In this document: positions 36,813 through 47,500 of the stretch, piece by piece | Layout of the letters: each line of letters starts with the position of its first letter | Position numbering within the stretch: position 1 is the stretch's first letter | Assembly (NCBI GenBank): GCA_030407005.1 | Contig: JAUDYN010000013.1 | Coordinates: 407,389-471,388 of the forward strand | Reading direction: 5' to 3' | DNA: 64,000 bases | Source of the DNA: Desarmillaria ectypa | Taxonomy: Eukaryota; Basidiomycota; Agaricomycetes; Agaricales; Physalacriaceae | Notes under the pieces: model-generated | What the model was told of the DNA's origin: nothing | What the model saw: the letters and a program-made list of their open reading frames with translations, nothing else | Databases searched by the model: none | Program-made: the position numbers and the translations under genes

Positions 36813-39103
36813 ATAATTCAATTCGGAACGCGGAACTTTTTGCATCCCACTGCTAAAGACCGTACACTAAGAGATGAATCGTAGTCGTGACTCGTGAATG
36901 AGCCAACGAGCCTGTGCTTGATATGAATTGCACAGAATATCTTATTAGTTATGTAAGTAGGCGTCAAACTGAGTGAATGTGATTTTGCGGTAGGTAGTAC
37001 AGGAGTGTATGTAGTGGGTAGTTACGGCCCTTACTTTCCAGCCGCTACCTACAGCGTGAATGCTGAACCCCCTTGTTAAGCTTGATTCCACCTGTCGCCA
37101 AGAAACTCTCTCTTCCCATGCGGATAATCGGACCCTGTTCGTGACGCCAGTCTACGAGAAACCAGTGGCGGGTTCGACATCGATGGCTTGTATGTTGGAG
37201 AGAGCCTGGAAGCGAGAGTCAACGAGGCAAAGGTGCGTCTCACGTGTTAGGTCGTGGCGCTTCGGAGTAGGAAAAAAAAAACATATCTTTTGACTTCCCT
37301 AAGAGTCCTGTCAAGTGGAGATGAACGTGGGCTAGAGGGAGCTGATTGTTGTTAGGATCCAGACCGCTCCAATGTGGAGGTTAAGGAGAGGGGAGAAAGG
37401 AAATGGTTCTTCTGAAATCCAACGTAATGATATACGAGCCGGGACATGTGTTTTGGCGAGAAGAAGGGTAAAAGGCGTTGCGGACGGTGCTATCGGAAAC
37501 GATAACGCCCCAAGAGAGGGCGTCGTGGAACGTAAGGAGGCACTCTGGTATGTTTTATCCACCACGGACTTCCCCTTTGAACGTAAGATATCTCGGGAAA
37601 GGGCGAAGAGACAGGCAGGGAAGGAGGATGGGGAACGTAAAGGTTTACCCCGTTTTTGGCTTTTTGGCTTTCGAAGTTGGAGAGGGAAGGTGTTATCGGG
37701 CTCAAGTGAGGCGAACAGCTGTAACGGAACCGATGTCTGGGTGATGGGCTGGCGTAACGGTGCCGCAAGTGAGGATGAGGAGGGGGCGAGGCCTCCGCAC
37801 GAGATGAGGAGTGGGGGAAGAAGATTTAGCCATATGTCCCGGGGATACGGTAGGCCGAGTAAAAGGGCAGGGAAGAGGCCAAACAAAGGCGAATGACGAC
37901 TGGGAAATGAACAGGCTCTGTGTGGGGGGATAAAATGATGAGTCGTTGGTCTGGAACGAGGAAGAAGGGTGTGGTAGGAAATACAAATGAGAGACTGAGG
38001 TTGCGAATAACGTAGAGGAAGAAAAACAAGCGAAGATGGGAAGGAAAACAAACAGTGAGAACCAATGAGGTGATGGAGTTGAGTGGCCAATGAGAGGTGG
38101 GAGTAGACAAAGAGCCAATGAGAGAGCTGACCGAAAAGAGAGAGTTTCTCCCGCGGCAGTCATATCTTGCATGGAGAATCAGTGCGACTTCCCTATCTAG
38201 GAAGACTTGACGCGTCCGAACTGGAGGTTTGGTTTGATGGATTCCGGTGAATACCCGAAGACAGAGGTAAAGGGAGGACATTGTCCATGTGGAATTGAAT
38301 CATTTTTCTTATTTCGTTCATCAAGATATCAAGACATCACGCGTTGAGCCATTAGTGGTGACGTCGTAGAATGACGTCGCAAGTCCACCATCAACGAGTG
38401 GAGATAGGGCAGAGGCGAGAAGAAGGAGGAGGAGGAGGAGGAGAGAGGGCGGGAAGACGGTCGGACGCGAGCGGAATTTTGGATTGCGCGCCAAGTTTGT
38501 AAGGGTTAGGTAAACACCGACGATGTATGTACGGGTTACGGCATCCCGAGATTGCAACCATCATGAAACAATGTGTTTTTTTTTTGTTGAACTTACTCGT
38601 TCCTAGTTGAGAGAGTGGGAAAAAGACTGGGAGTGAAGCTGGGGGGGAGATATGACAAAAATGGGTTTATTGCGGGAAGTATGGAGGGGAGGGAAAGCGC
38701 CGGATTACGCGGAGATTCAGATCAAAACGGCCTGGAGGTTTGTTACGAAAGACTGAAAGTGCATGTTGGGGTGTATATTGTAAGTCAAAGATGGAAGAAG
38801 ATCAACAAACAGCGTCTGGGATCAGTGAGGGAGGCGCCAAAAAAAAAAAAATATTGGGTATTGGACTGGGATCAAGAAGTGATGGATTGATCTCCCTCCG
38901 GTCATTGACTGAGATCGAAAAGACAAATGAGATCCGAAATCGTCGAACCCGATCGCCGGGAGCAATAAGACCGCCACCGAGATTTATTTGGGGATGTTTG
39001 GGTACGGCATGTCGGCAGCGCAATACATACCCAAGAGCAAAGAGGGCGACAAACTTCCCACCTCGTAACCCCACCACCACCTTTACTTTTAACATACCTC
39101 GCC
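36813..39103. promoter_or_regulatory. Upstream region of the MADS-box gene, strongly purine-rich on the plus strand
   Basis: From about 37.27 to 38.9 kb the plus strand is rich in GGA/GAA/AGG, with a (GGA)n run near 38424-38442. The asymmetry keeps frames open on both strands (up to 252 codons at 37332-38090 minus), but their translations are low-complexity Ser/Pro/Leu or Arg/Gly/Glu and show no domain. I read the block as promoter and 5' leader of the gene starting at 39104. A CCACCACCACC element and a C-T rich stretch lie directly before the start codon. Confidence 0.5.
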
Positions 39104-40901
39104 ATGGGACGCAGAAAGATTGAGATACAGCCGATTACTGTGAGTATTCGATGCTTGGATATGTTATTAGTGGATATGAGGGCGCTGATGGATTTTTTTG
39201 GCTGCGGTTGTAGCATGAACGAAACCGCTCTGTGACATTTCTAAAGGTACGCCTAATATCTGACCGCCATCCCCTTCCCCCAGTACACACAACGATCCCA
39301 GTACTGTCCATCCTCCCATCTTTCTTTATCCCAATGGTCGCTTGCTATTTTTGTCCCGACACGAGACTAATAAAGTTCTTGGCATTTCTTCTTTATTTTT
39401 GGCTCTCGCCGTAGAGGAAGAATGGACTGTTCAAAAAAGCGTATGAGCTCGGCGTACTTTGTAGCGTGGACGTTGCTGTGATCATCTTTGGTGCGTGTTC
39501 GAGTCTAGTCATGCCAAGAGGGCTCGGCTGACGCTCATCGTCTATTTTTAGAGGAACGTCCGGGTCATCATCTGAAGCTGTATGAATACTGCTCCGGCGA
39601 TACTAGGGATATCGTACAGAGACATTTGCGCGTAAGAACCTTTTTCTTTTTCTTTTTCTTTTTCTTTCCAGATCGCTATAGGGGTCACTGACGGACCTCC
39701 TTATTATCTAGTACGAGGGCGAGAAGGATACGCGTGGACCAGCAGACTTTTCTGGCGCTGCGAAGATAATCGATGAAGAGGACGAGGATGAGGAGGATGA
39801 AGTCGTGTCGTCTGTGCCGTCAAAACGTAGGGGAAGTGGACGACTTAGACCCGTTGGGGCGGCTGACCTTGGCGAGGTGAGTCAGCAGTGAACCCACTCT
39901 TCGCTCCGGTGGTCGCTTCGCCGTCGTGCTCGACGATGGCCAACATACTCTGCTCGCTGTTGCCCGTCGTTCTTGCCGTCGTCATGACGTTGATATCCCG
40001 TCGTCAACGCCCAAGATCTTGGCTTCCGTTAACCGCCCAGCTTCTATATTCCCTTCTCGTCTCTCTCTTCCTCACGTACCAACTAACCCACTCTTTCTCC
40101 CGACAGCTCGAATATCAGCACCAACAGCACCATCCATCACACCACTCCCACATCCCGCCCCCCCCGCCCCGCGCAATGGCGATACCTCCACCGCCCATTC
40201 CCCAGACGCCCATACAGCAACCATCAACCTCGTCCTCGTCAATCCCCATCTCCTCCCTCCGCCACCCTCACCCAAATACGAACCCCCACAAGAAGCAGCG
40301 TCTTTCCCCGCCCAGCGTTTCTGGACCCGGCATGCACAGCCGGTCCTCCTCTGGATCCGGGTCTGGTGGTGGCGGTGGAGGCGCAGGAGTAGGAGGCCAA
40401 GGAGGCTTCTACCCACCACCTAACACTCAGTACCACCACACGCCCTTCTACAGTGGCGGAGGCGGCGGCGGCGGTGGAGGAGGCGGTGGTGGTGGTGGTG
40501 GAGGAGGAGGAGGAAGTGGTGGAAGCAACTTTTCCAATCCTCCCCAATTCGGAAGCGAGAGACGATACACGACTTACCCATTGAGTGCCCCTATGTCTCG
40601 TGGAAGCGGAGAGATGTTTAGCTTGTTTGACGATCATGGAAGGCCGGGGTCGTCGAGTGGACCATCGGGAGCAGGAGCAGGCACGGGAGGGTTCGATTGG
40701 CCGATACACGCTCCCACGAATGCTCAACCTGGTACTGGCCCGACCCATAGTCCCACTCAAGGCAGAGTCGATGGTGCTTGGTTGGACTTTTTGAGTACGA
40801 GTAATGGGGGCCCTGGTGGGAGTAGGCCGTCGACCAGTTGGGAAAGGGATACCGGTCCTGGAGGTGACGAAGGCGCCGTCGTTGAAAAAGAGGAAGGGTA
40901 G
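39104..40901 (+). CDS. MADS-box transcription factor, MEF2/RLM1 type (six exons)
   Basis: Exons by splice signals: 39104-39139, 39214-39246, 39415-39490, 39552-39631, 39712-39876 and 40107-40901, giving 394 residues. Introns begin GTGAGT, GTACGC, GTGCGT, GTAAGA and GTGAGT and end in TAG or CAG; the last has an AACTAAC branch site. The protein opens [12 protein letters not shown] and continues [20 protein letters not shown], then [11 protein letters not shown] (MADS DNA-binding/dimer domain, residues 1-60). [19 protein letters not shown] and [13 protein letters not shown] form the MEF2-type extension to about residue 90. Next come an acidic run (about 96-106), a His/Pro-rich part, a poly-Gly run (about 246-270) and the end motif [11 protein letters not shown]1-type factors act in the nucleus, often under the cell-wall-integrity MAP kinase; that role is inferred from the family. 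The 230-bp fifth intron is the least certain part. The gene appears intact. Confidence 0.92.
39640..39669 (+). repeat. (TTTTTC)n pyrimidine repeat in intron 4 of the MADS-box gene
   Basis: About four TTTTTC units follow the donor GTAAGA at 39632. They lie within the intron and before its CTGAC branch-like sequence, so they do not affect the coding frame. Confidence 0.8.
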
Positions 40902-41070
40902 TTAAGGTTTCTTTTTATTATACACGATTCCTCGGACCGTCCTTTTTTCTTGTTCGTTCCCCTTCGTTTAATGTGTTTTTAGTTCTTCCGTTCAAGTAAA
41001 AGTATGAATGTTGGTGTTATTTCAATGTAGCTTTCTTATAGTGTTTTTTGTCGGCGAAGATATCAAAAAT
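40902..41070 (+). other. 3' flank of the MADS-box gene
   Basis: A T-rich stretch follows the TAG stop, with TTTTTATTATACACG just after it. It is the likely 3' UTR and polyadenylation region, squeezed between the gene and the opposite-strand tRNA. Confidence 0.4.
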
Positions 41071-41163
41071 GCCCCCTAGCCGACTTGAACGACTGACCTT
41101 GTCATGGATTTTCATGTTGAATTTCCGTACGAGTGACACGCTCTACCACTGAGCTAAGAGGGC
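41071..41163 (-). tRNA. tRNA-Thr (anticodon CGT) with a 22-bp intron
   Basis: Read on the minus strand, the acceptor arms are GCCCTCT and AGGGGGC (one G-T pair). The D arm is GCTC-AGTGGTA-GAGC. The anticodon stem TGTCA/TGACA holds CTCGTA(intron)A with anticodon CGT for threonine. The 22-base intron starts one base after the anticodon. The variable loop AGGTC and T arm AGTCG-TTCAAGT-CGGCT are the same as in the tRNA at 36721. It lies tail-to-tail with the MADS-box gene and looks functional. Confidence 0.87.
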
Positions 41164-41459
41164 AATACTAGCTCGGGTATCATGGCTTATCTATCACCTC
41201 TAAAAATCTTAGATAGGAGATCACTGTATCAAATATCATTCCTTCCCCACACGCATTTGCCGATCCTTGCAAGACAATGCGATCGATCGCATTTTCAAGT
41301 GAACATACAGCGTCCGTTCATCGCTCGTGTCCTTATACCGGTGAATTTCGGTATTCTCAATTCTTCGGCTTCATTTCCCCGTGCGGTGAACACAGCTGCG
41401 AATATTAATTCCGATTCTAGGTCCATGCAGTAAAATTAGAACCAAATCCTGGCCTAAAT
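41164..41459. other. Spacer between two tRNA-Thr sequences
   Basis: I see no gene or repeat in this 296-bp stretch. Confidence 0.5.
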
Positions 41460-41576
41460 TCCCTCTAGCCGACTTGAACTCATCTAGGGTGATCGGTAAG
41501 CACAGGGTAAACGGCTGCCGCTGCATGACACTACATCTGTACTAGTGATGCGCTCTACCAACTGAGCTAAGAGGGA
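41460..41576 (-). pseudogene. Defective tRNA-Thr (AGT), with altered 3' half and long insert
   Basis: On the minus strand the first 37 bases match the tRNA at 36721 except for one base in the anticodon stem (CATCA for CGTCA). The last 19 bases (TTCAAGTCGGCTAGAGGGA) are also identical. Between them, however, the 3' anticodon strand, variable loop and 5' T-stem strand are replaced: ATGAG before the T loop cannot pair with CGGCT. About 60 bases separate the anticodon from the T loop, instead of roughly 35-37. The acceptor stem TCCCTCT/AGAGGGA is still perfect. It is most likely a tRNA pseudogene unless an unusual intron arrangement restores folding. Confidence 0.7.
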
Positions 41577-44500
41577 GAACGATTTTATTTGATGTTGTTT
41601 CTACAGACTTTCCCTTGTGTTGTTGACACTGCAACGCGTTCGTTAACTGATGTAGAGCCTGGAAAGCCAAGGACATCCGGGACTTTTATGAGACTCGTAA
41701 TGAGCGAGGGTGACCTCTATCTTAGTTCGGGTAAATGTTCAGAGTGGGAGAGGGTTTTCAGAAAACTTGTTGGTGAATATTCTCGTTTAGGTTGGGATAA
41801 TCAGACGATGATAACGTACCTATCAAGGAATGAAAAATCGCTTCATCTATAGAGTACGAAGAGGTTACTGTATCGTTCGGACGTGACAGGTATTTTGATT
41901 ACTAGCAGATTTGTGCGAAATGCCTTCAATGATTGATGTAATGTAAGATGAACCTAAAAGGAGTGCGAGAACACCGTTGTACCCATGGCGCTGAGAATGG
42001 GCTCTATTCGTCGTGTTAACAATTTTGACCAACGAAAATACAGAAACTCACGGCGACTTTGATGCGAGCCAGGAAAAGTTCTTTGAGGAATACTTTCATG
42101 ACATGAAACAGGGTTTGTTTGAAACTTCCAGGAAGAACCGGCGGCGAGGAGACGACAGCTTCAAACCGAGGATATACGCCACAGCTATGAAGAAGAATCC
42201 CGTGAAACAGCCCGAGTGCCGCTTGCCTCGGCAACTCAAGGATCGATTCCCCGAGGTGACGAACATCATTTCTTGACAGGGCTCTGTCGCCACCGGAACG
42301 AGGGATGAGCAGAGGACGGCTATCGGCTGGGCTCTCGTGCTGTTGCGTCTGTCTGGGTATACATCATCACCTTTGGAAATGGACGTACGGCACCTCTTCT
42401 TAGGGGGAACTGCGCCACGTCGGCCAGTTTCAAGGCGTACTAGCTCAGTGCAAGACATTGAATCGAGAGCCGTATGATGAATGGGGCGTAAAGCTGAGTC
42501 ATCGTTCCGGCTTCCACACCGTTCTCCGATGCTTAGGGTTCACGCAATATGAATGTCCAGATGAGTGGCGGAATAGTCCACTGTGTTAGGTTCCTGGTCG
42601 GCGAAAGAATAAAAGAGTAAATAGAAAGAATTGAATGTAGGCGTTTTGATGCTCTTTCTCTCTCTATTGACAAAGTCTTCGCGGATCATGGGTTGGCGTA
42701 AGAACCATCAAGGCTTTTTTTTCAGCGGTGGTATCGCGGCAATAGCCCGTTAACAAAGTTAATCTGCTAAACATCACAGTTGTTCAATTTGTGCCGGTGG
42801 GGGGTTAACTACACGCAACGAAGAGCGGCGCAAGGATCTGGTAAAGTGCTGAATGCCCACTCTTGTTCCGATTAAGATCGGAATGGGAAGAACCAAGTTG
42901 CTGGTAGCTGGGGACCATTTGGATAAGTTCTCTGGATAGGAGACGCGTAGTTTGGGGCGTTCATACGTAGAATGAGAGCTAGGGAGACTGATAGTCACAT
43001 TTGCAAATGTCGTTCTGCGAGCCGGAGAAAAGGAGGAAGGAAGGGCAGATCAGTCGTATAGATGTATCGTAGCTGTAAGACACCCGGCTATGCAAACAAA
43101 GAAGCGATTGAAATGCCGTAGTGTGCTAAATGCGAAATCATGCGGACAATATGGACGCCCTGTAGGTTTTCGTCGTCACCGGTTTCGAGAAAAAGAACGG
43201 AGTAATTTCCCGATTTCTCTCAAGTCCTCATTTAATACACAAGGACGGTTTGAGTCGACTGATAGATACCGGTAGGGACGGCTTACGGCTTCACATAGAT
43301 ATCTGATGCAGAGGTTCTGACATTTACAACCAAGAGGAAGGTACGGGAAAGTGCGTTGCATGATCTCCATTGCGATCACGCCATGGAATAGTGGACAAAC
43401 CGCTACTTACGATGCTGCGCGACCTTGAGAACGTCATCCTATCGAGATATACCAAAAAAAAAAGGGGGAGAAAGCACGAGAATCAATTAATGAAGGTACG
43501 CACGCAGGATGTCAAGTTGCGACGCCACACTTTTAGCACCAAGGAGATGTCGCCTATCTTATGAATATGGCAGCCAGATCGGGATACAAATAAGCTAGCC
43601 ATTTAGATGTGTCATCGTCCAGGGCATCGAGCTTGGATCCACTCGCCTTTCAATGGACATAGAGTGATATAGCGAAGACATCGTAGGTCATAAATAGCCT
43701 ATGACTCAAGTCGGTGAATTCGGCTATAGTTTAGGACAATGCCATGTTAGCAAGCTGGTAGGTAAAACAAAGTGGTGGTAGTAAAGCCCTCTCATCTTTT
43801 TCAACGCGATCTACTCACGTTTTAACCTTGCTGAGGATTCTGAGGTCGTCGTCCGAGATCAAACAGCGAACCAGACAGGGATATTTCGGAATAGCCCGAA
43901 CGATAAGAATAGATCATCAACATTCTTCGCTTCGTTTATTTTTGTCAAACGTCAAGGGGGGTGTGTTTCTCTCGACTCTATCGATTCTCAGAATTATTTG
44001 TTGCATCCATATGTGTTCGGAGAAATGCCGAGTATGCAAACAGTATGAATGGGACGAATGAGCCATCTGAAGCTTCCGTTGACATCGACTCCATAGGATT
44101 GATACATGTTTATGAATCGCCGTAGGTGGACGGTCGGTTACGTATCCTCAATTTTGCGCTTCCCAAGTCGCGAGCATTCCATGACGGTCGGTACCCTGTG
44201 GGAAATATGGCAAAGCCAACGCGCACCCTTCCAAATACAATGATGATAGCGCGTTATCCCTCTGCCTACCCCCTTGAGTCATATTATACAGAGACTCATT
44301 TTCATTCTTATTCTGCAGATTCTATAAATCATTTCCGTATTATTGTCCTTGTGTTTATCACGTACTGCGCCCTTCGAAATCCTTTCTTATCATATTACAT
44401 AGTCACTAGTTGCCTAAAGTTCTACGTGTCCACTACGCTTCCTTCAGTCAGCCGTGAAGAAGCATCACATCGCTGCACGTAAGCTACATATTCCCGTACG

Positions 44501-47500
44501 ACGTTTCCTAGCTCTGATGAAATTTTCGGTACGGCTATGGATATGTGGATCTTAAAATGGACTCAACTCTTTTTCAGCTCCTAGACGCTGCCGTAGGTCG
44601 CATCTCTGACGATTGAATGCAGTCGTGTATCTTAAGGCTGTCATACCTCAAACTAATTACAAATCCTTTCCGATAATTTTCTCCCGTTTGGCGTTTGCTT
44701 GGATTCGTTTCATGTGCAATTACCTTGATCTGTATTGTTTCGCCACACCGTTCGTTCTTCTGCATAGACTCTAATACGTCTCATGGCACATGCTTTCCCA
44801 TGATTTTCCACTACCGCTTTCGAGTAATATCGAAGTAATATCGAGCGCAGGAAGTAACGATGTTATTTATCTACACTCAAGGTCAGAATGCCGGTACATC
44901 TCACTACCGCTATTATGACTTATCAATGTTCATAAGTATCTCATGTTTCAATGCGGAGGAGATTCTATTCAACCAACTCCAGTCATCGTCTCCGGAAATT
45001 GCGCATCAATTTAAATTCGGTGACGATTGTTTTACTCTGGGGACTCTATTATTGTTTACCGAGACTCGTAGTCATTGATATTTATTGTATCTTCGTCTCA
45101 GGAGTGAGCTCATTGTATTCAGGTAAAGCACGCATAAAGATTCAGTAGAAAGTCAAGGGCGATTACCGGGGTGGCCAGAACCCCACGGTCATCGTACTTC
45201 TGGCATGGACGGCAGATGGAGACTTCTCCGTAGGAGAATATCGATATCCCATTCGGAGTAATGAAACACGAGAAGTATAAAATGAATGTGTCCGCGGTAG
45301 GTGCGTAAGAACGTTATTCAACGGAGCTTCGTGGATCATGGACTGGGGCAGGAAATATCAAATGTGTCTATTGGGAGTGCGAGATCAGCGAGGAGCGGCG
45401 CTAGACCATATTGTCGCAAGTACCAGCACATGCTGCGTCAACTATGGTCATGGATACCCATACTCCATTCAATCAAGAAGGGGCTGAACTTGCTATTTAA
45501 ATCGGCAAAGCTTCAGCCGAGAAACTGGGAACTGGGGTTGAATTGGATGCCGGAAAAATCCGAGCCGGCATATCGTGGTCGCCAATGCCGACACCGACTG
45601 AGGAAACCGGGACACTGAAAAGATGTTATATCACTGCTGTGCAAACATTGTTTACACATGTATTCAGCTATACAGATTTCGATTCGATTCCAGTAAAGGG
45701 TTGGGCGCCGGGGTCATTGGTTTACTACATAATACAGGCAGCGATAATATTCTGAATCGGGAGCGTGGTTGAGATGCAACACGTCAGGTTGGTTGGAAAA
45801 CTGAATAAGCACGGTCGTTGGAATTCTGCGAGATTGACATCATCCACTTCTTTATACAATAAAAATATCAAAACAATACACACTGCGGAGGTCAATGATC
45901 AAGGAGGGGCCATTTGGGTAGCATCTGAAGCCTTTGGTAAACAGGTACGTATATACGTCTAATGTATATGTTAACTTTATTCTGTACGGAGACAAACTCG
46001 GCCGGAAAACTGAAGAACAAGTGTACTGTAGAATTTTGATGATGTATCATATCTGCACAGAAAATTCCATGAGATTACCTCCGAGATGATCCGCATGATA
46101 TATCCGGGCCGTCAACAGATAAGCGCGAAAGCGCGTGTTCTGATCTCCAAATAGTTCATCGTGATCCGTAAGCCTAGTTCCTGTTCTGATTCCTTAGTAG
46201 TCGTTCCTGGTAAGAAAGGAGAATTAGCTATTGATTACTGAGACTGAGCGCTGAGGTTTGAGTTGTTCGAACGCGAGCCATACATGGAAGCTCCTCGTTC
46301 AGTTTATAAGGTGCTGTTTAAATATCTCCGGCCCGACTCAAGCCCGACTGCGGGGAACGGTATGCGTCAAAGAGTGAATCTCAAGATCTCATGACCAATC
46401 ATGCACTACTCGCTTCTTTTCCTCCACTTGTCCTTTACCCCGACGGTAAGACTCATTTTCTCTTGTGTGTCGCTCGGGCCAGGTATGCTTTTCCTTTGAT
46501 ATATTTAAACTTTATGACCTGGTTGAACACGCTAATGCTGGATGGTGATGCTACTCAATTACATCTATTTGTGAAGTCTGACCACCGCCGAGTCTGAATA
46601 TCTTGGCCCACGTCTCTTCTATTGCACAAAGAGCCTATTACTTAAATTCAGATAATAGGAACTGGGTTGAGTTTGCACGACCACCCCAAATGCGATATTT
46701 CCGTCGACGTATATGCTTGACCGATGACCACCTCTCTCCCAGGTGCAAAATGCTTTTTGTAATCATCAGGATCTGCTTGACGAAACTACGCGGAAGTACA
46801 CTCGCGAGTACCTGCGAGGAATAATGTCCCAAAGAATAGCGTTCACCACTTGATATTTCACTAACTAGATGAGATGGATCGTCGTTTGGGTTTACTTTTC
46901 TCTGTCCTTGGTTTTACGCTTCATTCAATAGTTTGATTGAACGCAGAATCTACAATCAATATCAACGGTGGATTTCTCATATAATTTCAGTTTTTCATGC
47001 CACCCAAGGTCGTTGTATTTTTCGACAAGTTGACAACAAGCAGATTATTTTGACCTAGAGCTGCCCTCTTGCGTTCGAACCCAACTTTTTGTTCACTGGG
47101 TTCTGTCAGAAACTTGACGTAATAACACGGCTCTCGGCATAGCGCCACCTGCAGGTGACCAAGATCCCAAGCTGGGTGAAATTCTAGTTTTTGGTCATTG
47201 TATGTTGTCCACCTGCGAAAATTGACGCAAATAAGCTTCCGGAACCATGAAATAATGCACAAATCTTCTCTCCATGAAAAATGATAATTGCATGTCTTCT
47301 GAAGCCGGCTGCTGCCGCCGCTCATGCAACAGTCGAGTTTCAGCTCATGTTTTCGGTTACGCCATTGATTCGGATCGATGCGGATCTCATCATCCCTTCC
47401 TGTTGCTGAGAAATGACGCTCATATGGTATTCTCAACTGCTTTCCCCAATAAAGCGATGCCGCACAAGGGCCATAGATGCTGTAAATGTAAAGTTTACTT

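Noticed and set aside
37332..38090. Minus-strand frame of 252 codons, and overlapping frames 37702-38172 and 37826-38281 minus and 37372-37896 plus
   Set aside because: All are low-complexity and result from the purine/pyrimidine asymmetry, which removes stop codons from several frames at once. No domain and no splice pattern is seen.
39888..40106. Upstream extension of the last MADS exon frame, with hydrophobic residues like a membrane segment
   Set aside because: It is in frame with the last exon but is most simply the fifth intron (GTGAGT...AACTAAC...CGACAG). The preceding exon joins exactly in phase at 40107.
40239..40760. Minus-strand frame of 173 codons
   Set aside because: It is the antisense shadow of the Gly/Ser-rich last exon of the MADS-box gene.
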